Part shown: in pieces, positions 52,694 through 60,237 of the stretch
How positions within the stretch are numbered: the first letter of the stretch is position 1
Layout of the letters: each line of letters starts with the position of its first letter
Translations under genes and position numbers: made by a program
Notes under the pieces: generated by a model
What the model saw: the letters and a program-made list of their open reading frames with translations, nothing else
What the model was told of the DNA's origin: nothing
Database searches by the model: none
Assembly: GCA_041396245.1 (NCBI GenBank)
Contig: JAWKYW010000003.1
Location: 228,072-292,071, forward strand
Length of the DNA stretch: 64,000 nt
Direction of reading: 5' to 3'
Source of the DNA: Desulfobacillus sp041396245
GTDB taxonomy: Bacteria; Pseudomonadota; Gammaproteobacteria; Burkholderiales; Rhodocyclaceae

Positions 52694-53927
52694 ATCTCAG
52701 CGCCTCGGCCGGATTGACGCGCGAGGCGCGCCAGCTCGGATACAGCGTCGCCAGCAAAGTCAGCACGAAGGACACGGCGGCAATCACGCCGACGTCGCGC
52801 CACTGCAGGTCGGAAGGCAGCTCGGAGATGTAATACACCTCCTTGGCGAGGAACTGGGTGTTGAAAAGCCGCTCGATGGCCGGCACCACCACGTCGATGT
52901 TGAGCGCCAGGGCGATGCCACCGGCCAGTCCGAGGGCCAGGCCGATGACGCCGATCAGCGCGCCCTGGACGATGAACACCTGCATGATGCTGGCCGGGCT
53001 CGCCCCCAGGGTGCGCAGGATGGCGATGTCGGATTCCTTGTCGGTGACCGCCATCACCAGCGTCGACACGATGTTGAAGGCGGCGACGGCGACGATCAGC
53101 AGCAGGATGATGAACATCACGTTCTTCTCGATCTGCACGGCGCGGAAGAAGTTGGCGTGGCTGCGCGTCCAGTCGGCGATGAAGACGTCGCCCTCGACGA
53201 GGCTCATCAGCTCGCGCGACACGCGCGGCGCGGCGAAGAGGTCGTCGAGCTTCAGTCGCACGCCGGAGACGCGGTCCTCCATGCGGTAGAGCGCCTGGGC
53301 GTCGGCCAGGTGGATCAGGGCCAGGCCGGAGTCGTACTCGTACATGCCGGCCTCGAACAGGCCGACCACCCGGAACTGCTTCAGCCGCGGCAGGATCGCC
53401 GCCGGCGTCACCAGCCCCTGCGGCGCGATCAGCGTCACCTTGTCGCCGGTGAACACCCGCAGCGCGCGCGCCAGCTCGGCGCCGAGGATGATGCCGAATT
53501 CGCCCGGCTTGAGCAGCCGCATCGAGCCGCTGCGCATGTGGCGGTTGAACTCGGCGACCTGTTCCTCGGCGTCCGGCAGGATGCCGCGCACCAGCGCGCC
53601 GCGCACCGTCTGGTCGAAGGAGAGCATGCCCTGGGCGGCGACGTAGGGCGCCGCCGCCAGCACGGACTTGTGCCGCCCCGCCTGCTCGGCGACCTGCTGC
53701 CAGGCCGCCAGCTCGCCGCCGGCGCCGGAGATCTGCACGTGCGAGGCGACGCCGAGGATGCGCGTGCGCAGTTCCTTCTGGAAGCCGTTCATCACCGACA
53801 GCACGACGATCAGCGCCGCCACGCCCAGCCCGATGCCGCACATCGAGATCAGCGAGATGAAGGAGATGAAGTGGTTGCGCCGCTTGGCGCGGGTGTAGCG
53901 CAGGCCGATGAACAGTTCATACTGCAT
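52686..53927 (-). CDS. lolC: lipoprotein-releasing ABC transporter permease LolC/LolE
   Basis: Membrane subunit of LolCDE, 413 aa. The N-terminus ELFIGLRYTRAKRRNHFISFISLISM is the conserved cytoplasmic start plus first helix. A ~220-residue periplasmic domain follows, then three helices with the FtsX/MacB-type region TDKESDIAILRTLGASPASIMQVF. It ends YPSWRASRVNPAEALRYE. Only one permease gene is present, as in many betaproteobacteria where a single LolC/E-like protein (sometimes called LolF) is thought to form a homodimer. Confidence 0.94.
   Translation of the reverse strand: MQYELFIGLRYTRAKRRNHFISFISLISMCGIGLGVAALIVVLSVMNGFQKELRTRILGVASHVQISGAGGELAAWQQVAEQAGRHKSVLAAAPYVAAQGMLSFDQTVRGALVRGILPDAEEQVAEFNRHMRSGSMRLLKPGEFGIILGAELARALRVFTGDKVTLIAPQGLVTPAAILPRLKQFRVVGLFEAGMYEYDSGLALIHLADAQALYRMEDRVSGVRLKLDDLFAAPRVSRELMSLVEGDVFIADWTRSHANFFRAVQIEKNVMFIILLLIVAVAAFNIVSTLVMAVTDKESDIAILRTLGASPASIMQVFIVQGALIGVIGLALGLAGGIALALNIDVVVPAIERLFNTQFLAKEVYYISELPSDLQWRDVGVIAAVSFVLTLLATLYPSWRASRVNPAEALRYE
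52756..52778 (-). repeat. S23 motif match inside lolC
   Basis: Fits GCCGT-N9-GCTGACTTT but the middle (gtccttcgt) departs from other copies, and the encoded AVSFVLTLLATLYPSW is family sequence. Could be a chance match, although ACT-TTG codons are again used. Confidence 0.4.
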
Positions 53928-53953
53928 AGGGTCGCTATGCTACCATCACCGCA

Positions 53954-54952
53954 ATGTTTCACATCGTCGTACCGGGCCTGCTCTGGCCCAGGGATTCCAT
54001 CGCCGACGTCACGCGCGGCCTCGAATTGCCCGCCCTCACCGCCCTGCTCGGCCGCGGCCGCCGCGCGCGAGGCCCCGCCGTCTGCGCCGAGCGCTGGCTG
54101 GCGGAGGCGTTCGGCCTGCAGGCCGGGGAATTGCCTTTCGGCGCCCTGCGCCTGCTCGGCGAAGGGCGCGATCCCGGCGGCGACGTCTGGCTCTGCGCCG
54201 ACCCGGTGCACCTCGCCTTCTCCCGCGACACCCTGGTCATCGATGCGGCGGGGCCGGACCTCGCCGCGGATGAAGCGGCGCAACTTGTCGCCGCCCTGAA
54301 CGAACACCTCACCGAATTCGGCGAATTCCTCGCCCCCCATCCGCACCGCTGGTACCTGCGCGCGAAGCGCGGACCGCGCATCGCCACCCATCCGCCCGCG
54401 GCGGTGGCCGGCCGCACGCTCGAGCCCTTCCTGCCGCAGGGCGAGGACGCGCGCGACTGGCGCCGCCTCATCAATGAAGCACAGGTGCTGCTGCACAACC
54501 ATCCGGTGAACACGGCGCGCGAGGCGGACGGCCGCCCGACGGCGAACAGCCTGTGGCCCTGGGGCGGCGGCAGCCTGCCCGCCGCCGCCCGGGCGCCGGC
54601 GCCGCAATTGCAGGCCGATCATCCGCTCGCCCTCGGCCTGGCGAAACTCGCCGGCATGGCCGTGTCGCCGCTGACGGAGGGATACGAAGCTGCCGTACCG
54701 GGGAGGCTGACTTTCCTGGAAACCCTGGCCGGCGCCGCGCAGGGCCTGGATGGCGGCGCCTGGCGCGCCGGTCTGATGGCACTGGAAGCGCGCTGGTTCG
54801 CGCCGATGCTCGCCGCACTGAAGGCGCGCCGCATTCACGACCTGCGCCTGACCGCCCTGGGCGACGACGCCTGCGTCGATGTCACACTGGACGCCGGCGA
54901 CCTGTGGCGGTTCTGGCTGCGGCCGAAAACACTCGCCGATCTGCTCAAATGA
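53954..54952 (+). CDS. RpfE-type conserved protein
   Basis: Protein of 332 aa without signal peptide or membrane segments. It resembles the RpfE group (sometimes annotated phosphoglycerate-mutase-like) by its opening MFHIVVPGLLWPRDS, the central FLAPHPHRWYLR and LNEAQVLLHNHPVN-like stretch, and NSLWPWGGG. The same gene precedes recJ and prfB in Xanthomonas and many betaproteobacteria. Function is not established. Its stop overlaps the recJ start (ATGA). An S23 copy inside adds AVPGRLTFL. Confidence 0.82.
   Translation: MFHIVVPGLLWPRDSIADVTRGLELPALTALLGRGRRARGPAVCAERWLAEAFGLQAGELPFGALRLLGEGRDPGGDVWLCADPVHLAFSRDTLVIDAAGPDLAADEAAQLVAALNEHLTEFGEFLAPHPHRWYLRAKRGPRIATHPPAAVAGRTLEPFLPQGEDARDWRRLINEAQVLLHNHPVNTAREADGRPTANSLWPWGGGSLPAAARAPAPQLQADHPLALGLAKLAGMAVSPLTEGYEAAVPGRLTFLETLAGAAQGLDGGAWRAGLMALEARWFAPMLAALKARRIHDLRLTALGDDACVDVTLDAGDLWRFWLRPKTLADLLK
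54692..54714 (+). repeat. S23 motif copy inside the RpfE-type gene
   Basis: GCCGT, N9 (accggggag), GCTGACTTT in frame, encoding AVPGRLTF with AGG-CTG-ACT codons. Confidence 0.65.
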
Positions 54953-56682
54953 CGCGCATCGTCACCCGCCGCACGCCGCATGCCGCACAGCAGCGCCTCG
55001 AATACGAGGGCGTGCATCCGCTGCTGGCGCGCCTCTACGCCGCGCGCGGCATCGCCCACGCGGCCGACCTCGATACGGCCCCCTCCGCCCTGCTCGACCC
55101 GTCCCTGCTGAAGGGGTCGGCCGAGGCGGCGACGCTGCTCGCCGATGCCATCGCCGCCAGGCGGCGCCTGCTCATCGTCGCCGACTACGACTGCGACGGC
55201 GCCACCGCCTGCGCCGTCGGCATGCGGGCGCTGCGCGCTTTTATCGAAACCTGCGGTTCGGGCGCCGACGTCTCGTATCTCGTGCCCAACCGCTTCGACT
55301 ACGGCTACGGCCTGACGCCGGAGGTGGTGCGCCTCGCGGCCGAGCGCAGGCCAGACGTCATCATCACCGTCGACAACGGCATCGCCAGCGTCGAGGGCGT
55401 CGCCGAGGCGAAGCGGCTCGGCATCAATACGCTCATCACCGACCACCACCTGCCCGGCGACGAACTGCCGGCGGCCGACGTCATCGTCAATCCCAACCAG
55501 CCCGGTTGCGACTTCCCGAGCAAGTCCGTCGCCGGCGTCGGCGTGATGTTCTACGTCATGCTGGCGCTGCGCGCCGAGCTGAGAAAGCGCGGCGCCTTTT
55601 CCGTCAGCGCCGAACCGAACCTCGCCGCCCTGCTCGACCTGGTCGCCCTCGGCACGGTGGCCGACGTGGTCAGGCTCGACCGCAACAATCGCATCCTCGT
55701 CGCCCAGGGCCTCGCCCGCATCCGCCAGGGCAAACTGCAGCCCGGCCTGCGCGCCCTGTTCCGCGTCGCCGGCCGCGAATCCGGGCGGGCCAGCACCTTC
55801 GACCTCGGCTTCGCGCTGGGCCCGCGCCTGAACGCCGCCGGCCGGCTCGCCGACATGGCGCTCGGCATCGAGTGCCTGATTACCGACGACCTCGGCCGTG
55901 CGCTGAACATCGCCCAACAGCTCGACCAGCTGAACCGCGAGCGGCGCAGCATCGAGACGGACATGCAGGACCAGGCGCTGGCCCTGCTCGATGACCGAAG
56001 GAAATCCCCGTGGGAAGGCATCGAGGCGACCGAACGCGCCAGCCTCTCGCTCTACGATCCGGCCTGGCACCAGGGCGTCGTCGGCCTGCTCGCCTCGCGC
56101 GTCAAGGACAAGCTGCACCGCCCGGTCATCGCCTTCGCCCGCGGCAATGCCGGCGAGCTGAAGGGCTCCGGCCGCTCCATTCCGGGACTTCATTTGCGCG
56201 ACGCCCTCGACCTGGTGTCGAAGCGGGCGCCCGGCCTGCTGCTGCGCTTCGGCGGCCACGCCGCCGCGGCGGGACTGACTTTGCGCGAGGACAGCCTGGA
56301 ACGCTTCGGCATCCTGTTCGAGGCGGTCGTGCAGGAACTCGTCAGCCCGGCCGACCTCACCCGCACGATCGAGACCGACGGCCCGCTCGAGGCCGGCTGG
56401 ATGTCGCTCGAAGCGGCGCGCATGCTGGAAGGCGGGATCTGGGGCCAGGGGTTTCCGGCGCCGCTGTTCAGCGATGAATTCCAGGTGGAGAAGCAGCGCA
56501 TCCTCAAGGACCGCCACCTCAAGCTGACGCTGCGCAAGGGCGCCGCCCGCTTCGACGCCATCCAGTTCAACTTCGCCGAGAGCGCGCCGGCGACGGTGCA
56601 TGCCGCCTACCGGCTTGCGGTCAACGAATTCAACGGCCTCGCCGGCGTGCAGCTGGTGCTGGAACACATGGAGCCGGCTTAA
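54949..56682 (+). CDS. recJ: single-stranded-DNA exonuclease RecJ
   Basis: 5'-3' ssDNA exonuclease of recombination and mismatch repair, 577 aa. The DHH domain has LIVADYDCDGATA (about residues 75-87), VDNG (about 141-144) and ITDHHLPGDELP (about 163-174). DHHA1 has RFGGHAAAAGLTL (about 435-447), and a C-terminal OB domain ends LVLEHMEPA. The start overlaps the upstream stop. The last codons are duplicated at 58393-58415 beyond the inserted segment, so the present recJ end may have been supplied by the insertion. Confidence 0.95.
   Translation: MTRIVTRRTPHAAQQRLEYEGVHPLLARLYAARGIAHAADLDTAPSALLDPSLLKGSAEAATLLADAIAARRRLLIVADYDCDGATACAVGMRALRAFIETCGSGADVSYLVPNRFDYGYGLTPEVVRLAAERRPDVIITVDNGIASVEGVAEAKRLGINTLITDHHLPGDELPAADVIVNPNQPGCDFPSKSVAGVGVMFYVMLALRAELRKRGAFSVSAEPNLAALLDLVALGTVADVVRLDRNNRILVAQGLARIRQGKLQPGLRALFRVAGRESGRASTFDLGFALGPRLNAAGRLADMALGIECLITDDLGRALNIAQQLDQLNRERRSIETDMQDQALALLDDRRKSPWEGIEATERASLSLYDPAWHQGVVGLLASRVKDKLHRPVIAFARGNAGELKGSGRSIPGLHLRDALDLVSKRAPGLLLRFGGHAAAAGLTLREDSLERFGILFEAVVQELVSPADLTRTIETDGPLEAGWMSLEAARMLEGGIWGQGFPAPLFSDEFQVEKQRILKDRHLKLTLRKGAARFDAIQFNFAESAPATVHAAYRLAVNEFNGLAGVQLVLEHMEPA
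56260..56282 (+). repeat. S23 motif match inside recJ
   Basis: GCCGC, N9, ACTGACTTT encoding AAAGLTLR. The amino acids are a conserved RecJ motif, but the ACT-TTG codons fit S23 instead of the usual ACC-CTG. Confidence 0.5.
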
Positions 56683-58409
56683 CGGCTGGTCACGTCATAT
56701 TTCTAATGCAATCTCGAATAACTCACGTTTTCTTTCTACTACACTCCCATTTTCAATCACTGAGATTATTCGTGCGAAATAGATTTTGCCTGCCTCCTCA
56801 CGCATACTCCTCATATCTATCCCGTCAAACTCCAGGCTGCCCAACTTAGCAGGTGGGATGGTTGTTTCTACGTAACGCTCGAGATGGCCATCGCGCGAAT
56901 AGCGACGAATTTGCATTTCGGGTCTCCGAACCGCATAACTGACAATCCACACTACTCCATCCTGGCAAACGACACGATCGCGGCTGCTCAGCAGCGCATG
57001 CGGCCCTGCGGTTTCACTCTCAGCAAAGGTCGCCCCCCAAAGTGGAGACCCAAGATCTCCTACAAAAGTTTTTGCATCGGTCGGCTTGGCAATAATTCTC
57101 CCGTTACAGGCGGAGTCTATGTTCCCGTTTGCAAACCTGTCCTTACTTGAATTTGTACGACCGCCAGCTTCTATTCCAACAGATAAAGCCGGACGCAAAA
57201 TGCGCAAAGGCCATTCTCTTGCCTCGACCTCCGTCCCAACCGCTGAACGAAAATTGATGAAAATTTGATCTGGAGAATAGACTCGACCATTGGCGCCCTG
57301 TTGCGCCGGACGCATGCCGGTATTCGCATTCCCAGGAATGCCGACAACTAGTCTGGCCCTGCCACTAGTTGTTTTCTCAATTACCGCACCCTTGCCAAAG
57401 TGTGTGATAAAGCGCGCCGTCTCTTCAACTCCATCAAATACGAGCATGGTAAATATAACCCCTTCTTGAGGAGCAGGTTTTGCGTCAAGCAACACACGAA
57501 CGCGAGCCCCGGAAGAGGTTGCCACCGGATACCCGGCAATCCTGAGCGAAATTTCCGGGCTTTCGCTCAGTAGAGGTCTTTCTGAATCCGAGCCACGACG
57601 CAACTGAATTTCTTCAACTCCAGATTCAAGTTCGACGGGTTCCCCACTTGGTAAAGCGACAATACGCCGTACACTAGCTTCTGTTGTCGACACGCAGCTT
57701 GCGAGGTTCCCCTCGCCGCAAGGTTGGCCAATCGTTTGACGAATTAAATGAGGTGCTCCAATTGCTGCAAGAATGATAACAACAAGAATGGCGACGTCCT
57801 GACGACGCCTTTGCTGCGAAACTACCACTCTTGCAGCAGAAAGCATCTCACCACAAACGCGGCTTAGCTCGAATACAAGGCAACCCAACCAGCCGAAATT
57901 CGCTGTCAACACTAGCCCCAGCCTGACTACAAAGTAGCCAATACCCCCATCACCCGCCGTTTTAAAGATAGCAAGCGTCAGCGGTTCGACGAGAAAAAGG
58001 CCTACGCCGGACAACGCTCCGGCAGTCATCGCAACCATCCCGGCATATCTAAGAAATTTTCCTAATGTGTTTGGGGGTCGGGCATCTAGCGCGTCCGAAT
58101 AGCGCAGCACTTGATAAATACGGAATAATGTCAACGCAGCAATTACCTGCAGTCCCGTGAATCCGATGCCGGCAAGTATTCCACCTCCAAACACTAATGC
58201 AATCCATCCCGAGCCTCCTAAGAGCACAGAGGGATAAAATGCGAGCAGTGCGGTGCAGTATGTCAGTCGCGTGTACCACCCCGCTCTGACAGGAGTGACA
58301 ACATTTCTCTGCAAACTCATTTTCGCGTCCTATCAATCAGACTTTCAGGAATCTTCGTTTCAAGACATTATCATAAATTGAAATTCCTATGGCTGGAACA
58401 CATGGAGCC
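56659..58409. mobile_element. ~1.7-kb insertion at the recJ 3' end, flanked by a 17-bp direct repeat
   Basis: CTGGAACACATGGAGCC occurs at 56659-56675 (end of recJ) and 58393-58409. The right copy continues CGCCTGATG, which reads LEHMEPA, stop, overlapping the next ATG, as expected for the original recJ end. Between them the base composition drops visibly and one membrane-protein gene is present. No integrase or transposase is seen and there are no terminal inverted repeats. Confidence 0.7.
56695..58320 (-). CDS. multi-span membrane protein of unknown function on inserted DNA
   Basis: 541 aa, not recognised. About five hydrophobic segments occupy the first ~200 residues, for example LTYCTALLAFYPSVLLGGSG, WIALVFGGGILAGIGF, MVAMTAGALSGVGLFLV, FVVRLGLVLTANFGWLGCLV and AILVVIILAAIGA. 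A ~340-residue domain follows, probably outside the membrane, with repeated beta-like stretches (VVCQDGVVWIVSYAV, GSLEFDGIDMRSM). Codon use is far more A/T-rich than in all neighbours. It lies antisense to recJ and prfB. Signs of recent transfer are clear; function cannot be inferred. Confidence 0.78.
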   Translation of the reverse strand: MSLQRNVVTPVRAGWYTRLTYCTALLAFYPSVLLGGSGWIALVFGGGILAGIGFTGLQVIAALTLFRIYQVLRYSDALDARPPNTLGKFLRYAGMVAMTAGALSGVGLFLVEPLTLAIFKTAGDGGIGYFVVRLGLVLTANFGWLGCLVFELSRVCGEMLSAARVVVSQQRRRQDVAILVVIILAAIGAPHLIRQTIGQPCGEGNLASCVSTTEASVRRIVALPSGEPVELESGVEEIQLRRGSDSERPLLSESPEISLRIAGYPVATSSGARVRVLLDAKPAPQEGVIFTMLVFDGVEETARFITHFGKGAVIEKTTSGRARLVVGIPGNANTGMRPAQQGANGRVYSPDQIFINFRSAVGTEVEAREWPLRILRPALSVGIEAGGRTNSSKDRFANGNIDSACNGRIIAKPTDAKTFVGDLGSPLWGATFAESETAGPHALLSSRDRVVCQDGVVWIVSYAVRRPEMQIRRYSRDGHLERYVETTIPPAKLGSLEFDGIDMRSMREEAGKIYFARIISVIENGSVVERKRELFEIALEI

Positions 58410-58415
58410 CGCCTG

Positions 58416-58694
58416 ATGCAAACTTCCGAAAAACCGGGCCTGATCGGCAAGATCCTGGCCTTTGCCGCTGCCGCGGTGCTGCTCGCCGCCAGCCTGATGT
58501 TCTCGCTTCTCCTGTTCGCCGCGGCCCTGGTCGCCGGCCTGCTGATCTGGGGCTGGCTGTGGTGGCAGACGCGGGAACTGCGCCGGCAGATGCGCGAGCA
58601 GCCCGGGGAGGGCATGGCCGGCCCCCCGCCGGGGGGAAGGGTGATCGAGGGCGAAGTCATCCGCGACGAGACGGACGACGCTGCCCGGCGTTGA
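58416..58694 (+). CDS. small membrane protein, 92 aa
   Basis: Short protein with one long or two adjacent hydrophobic segments (ILAFAAAAVLLAASLMFSLL and FAAALVAGLLIWGWLWW), then a basic/acidic cytoplasmic tail (TRELRRQMRE...VIEGEVIRDETDD). The VIEGEV ending is common to small envelope proteins encoded near recJ in betaproteobacteria. Function unknown. The ATG at 58416 overlaps the duplicated recJ stop (TGATG), showing it was once coupled to recJ. A G/C-rich repeat (58628-58640, GCCGGGGGGAAGG) inserted in the tail codes for GPPPGG-like residues. Confidence 0.75.
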   Translation: MQTSEKPGLIGKILAFAAAAVLLAASLMFSLLLFAAALVAGLLIWGWLWWQTRELRRQMREQPGEGMAGPPPGGRVIEGEVIRDETDDAARR

Positions 58695-58748
58695 GCCGGC
58701 CCGCGCCGTCCCCTACTGTATAATTTGCGGTTTTGAAGTCACGCCGAC

Positions 58749-59853
58749 ATGGAAGCAGAACGCATCAACAGCCTGGCCAGCCACCTTTCGGACCTGCACG
58801 CGCGCGAGCAGGATCTGCGGAGGTATCTTTGACTTCGATGCCAGGCAGTCGAAGCTGAACGAAGTCTGCCGGGCCCTCGAAGACCCGGCCGTCTGGAACG
58901 ACGCCGCCCGCGCCCAGGCGCTGGGCCGCGAGAAGAAATCCCTCGAAGACGTCGTCGTCGCCCTCTCCGATATCGACCAGGCGCTGCGCGATTCGCGCGA
59001 ACTGTTCGAGATGGCACGTTCGGAAAACGACGACGACACCCTGATCGCCGTCGAGTCCGATGCCGCCGGCCTGGAAAAGCAGCTGGCGGCGCTCGAGTTC
59101 CGCCGCATGTTCGCCAACCCGGCCGACCCCAACAACTGCTTCGTTGACATCCAGGCCGGCGCCGGCGGCACCGAGGCGCAGGACTGGGCCTCCATGCTGC
59201 TGCGCATGTACCTGAAGTACGCCGAACGCAAGGGCTTCCAGCCGGAAGTGCTGGAGGAATCCGATGGCGAAGTGGCCGGCATCAAGACCGCCACCATCAA
59301 GCTCACCGGCGAATACGCCTATGGCCACCTGCGCACCGAAACGGGCATCCACCGCCTGGTGCGCAAGTCGCCCTACGATTCGAACGCGCGCCGCCACACC
59401 TCCTTCGCCAGCGTCTTCGTCTATCCGGAGGTCGACGAATCGATCGAGGTCGAGATCAATCCGGCCGACCTGCGCATCGACACCTTCCGCGCGTCCGGCG
59501 CCGGCGGCCAGCACATCAACAAGACCGATTCGGCCGTGCGCATTACGCACGCCCCGTCCGGCATCGTCGTACAGTGCCAGAACGACCGCTCGCAGCACCG
59601 CAACAAGGCCGAGGCGATGGCCATGCTCAAATCGCGCCTCTACGAGGCAGAGTTGCGCAAGCGCCAGGCCGCCGCGCAGCAGGTGGAGGACGCCAAGACC
59701 GACATCGGCTGGGGCCACCAGATCCGGTCCTACGTGCTCGACCAGTCGCGCATCAAGGACCTGCGCACCAACGTCGAGATCGGCAATACCCAGGCCGTGC
59801 TCGACGGCGACCTCGACCCCTTTATTGAAGCCAGCCTGAAGCAGGGGGTTTGA
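58749..59853 (+). CDS. prfB: peptide chain release factor 2, with programmed +1 frameshift
   Basis: Terminates translation at UGA and UAA. The first 27 codons (58749-58829) end CGG-AGG-TAT-CTT followed by in-frame TGA and C; a +1 slip on CTTT resumes at GAC (58831), giving YL-DFDARQSKL. The internal GGAGG just before the slip site is the usual stimulatory Shine-Dalgarno element. The rest has the anticodon-like tripeptide region VRKSPYDSNARRHTSF (SPY where most RF2 have SPF) and GAGGQHINKTDSAVR. Total ~367 aa, normal. Next to lysS as in E. coli. Confidence 0.95.
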
Positions 59854-59920
59854 CGCATTTCCGTCGCCGATCGCCCTTGACACAATACCCCGATGCTATG
59901 ACACCACGCTGGACTCACCA

Positions 59921-60151
59921 ATGATAACCATGACGATTCGCGAGGCCCGCAAAGCCCTGGGCGACCCGGAACAGATGTTCGCCAATCACGAAGAGGTACT
60001 GGTGGTATGTCGCGGAAAGCCGGTGGCGCGTATCTTGCCGATCCCTCATAAATCGCAACTGCACTCTCTAAGAGACTTTCTGGCCAGCCAGCGGATGCAA
60101 TCGGTTCCGAACGAGATATTGGTCGCCGAACAACGGGAAGAACACTGTTGA
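59921..60151 (+). CDS. orphan Phd/YefM-like antitoxin
   Basis: 76 aa. TIREARKALGDPEQMF, then EEVLVVCRGKPVARILPI, is the Phd/YefM-type antitoxin fold; the C-terminal VPNEILVAEQREEHC would be the toxin-binding tail. No complete toxin gene follows. It is inserted between prfB and lysS, which are normally neighbours. It may be a decayed module or an antitoxin that acts on a toxin elsewhere. Confidence 0.8.
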   Translation: MITMTIREARKALGDPEQMFANHEEVLVVCRGKPVARILPIPHKSQLHSLRDFLASQRMQSVPNEILVAEQREEHC

Positions 60152-60168
60152 GCGTTATTATCTACTGA
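60148..60168 (+). pseudogene. possible VapC toxin remnant
   Basis: TTG overlapping the antitoxin stop begins a six-codon frame MSVIIY then TGA. PIN toxins paired with this antitoxin type often start MSVIIYLDTSALVKLY and overlap the antitoxin in just this way, so the rest of the toxin gene seems to have been deleted. Very short; speculative. Confidence 0.35.
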
Positions 60169-60237
60169 GCACCTTAGCGTGCCGCACGGCGAAATCGACA
60201 AGTCAATTGAGGCAAGCTTGGTGCAAGGAGCATGGGC

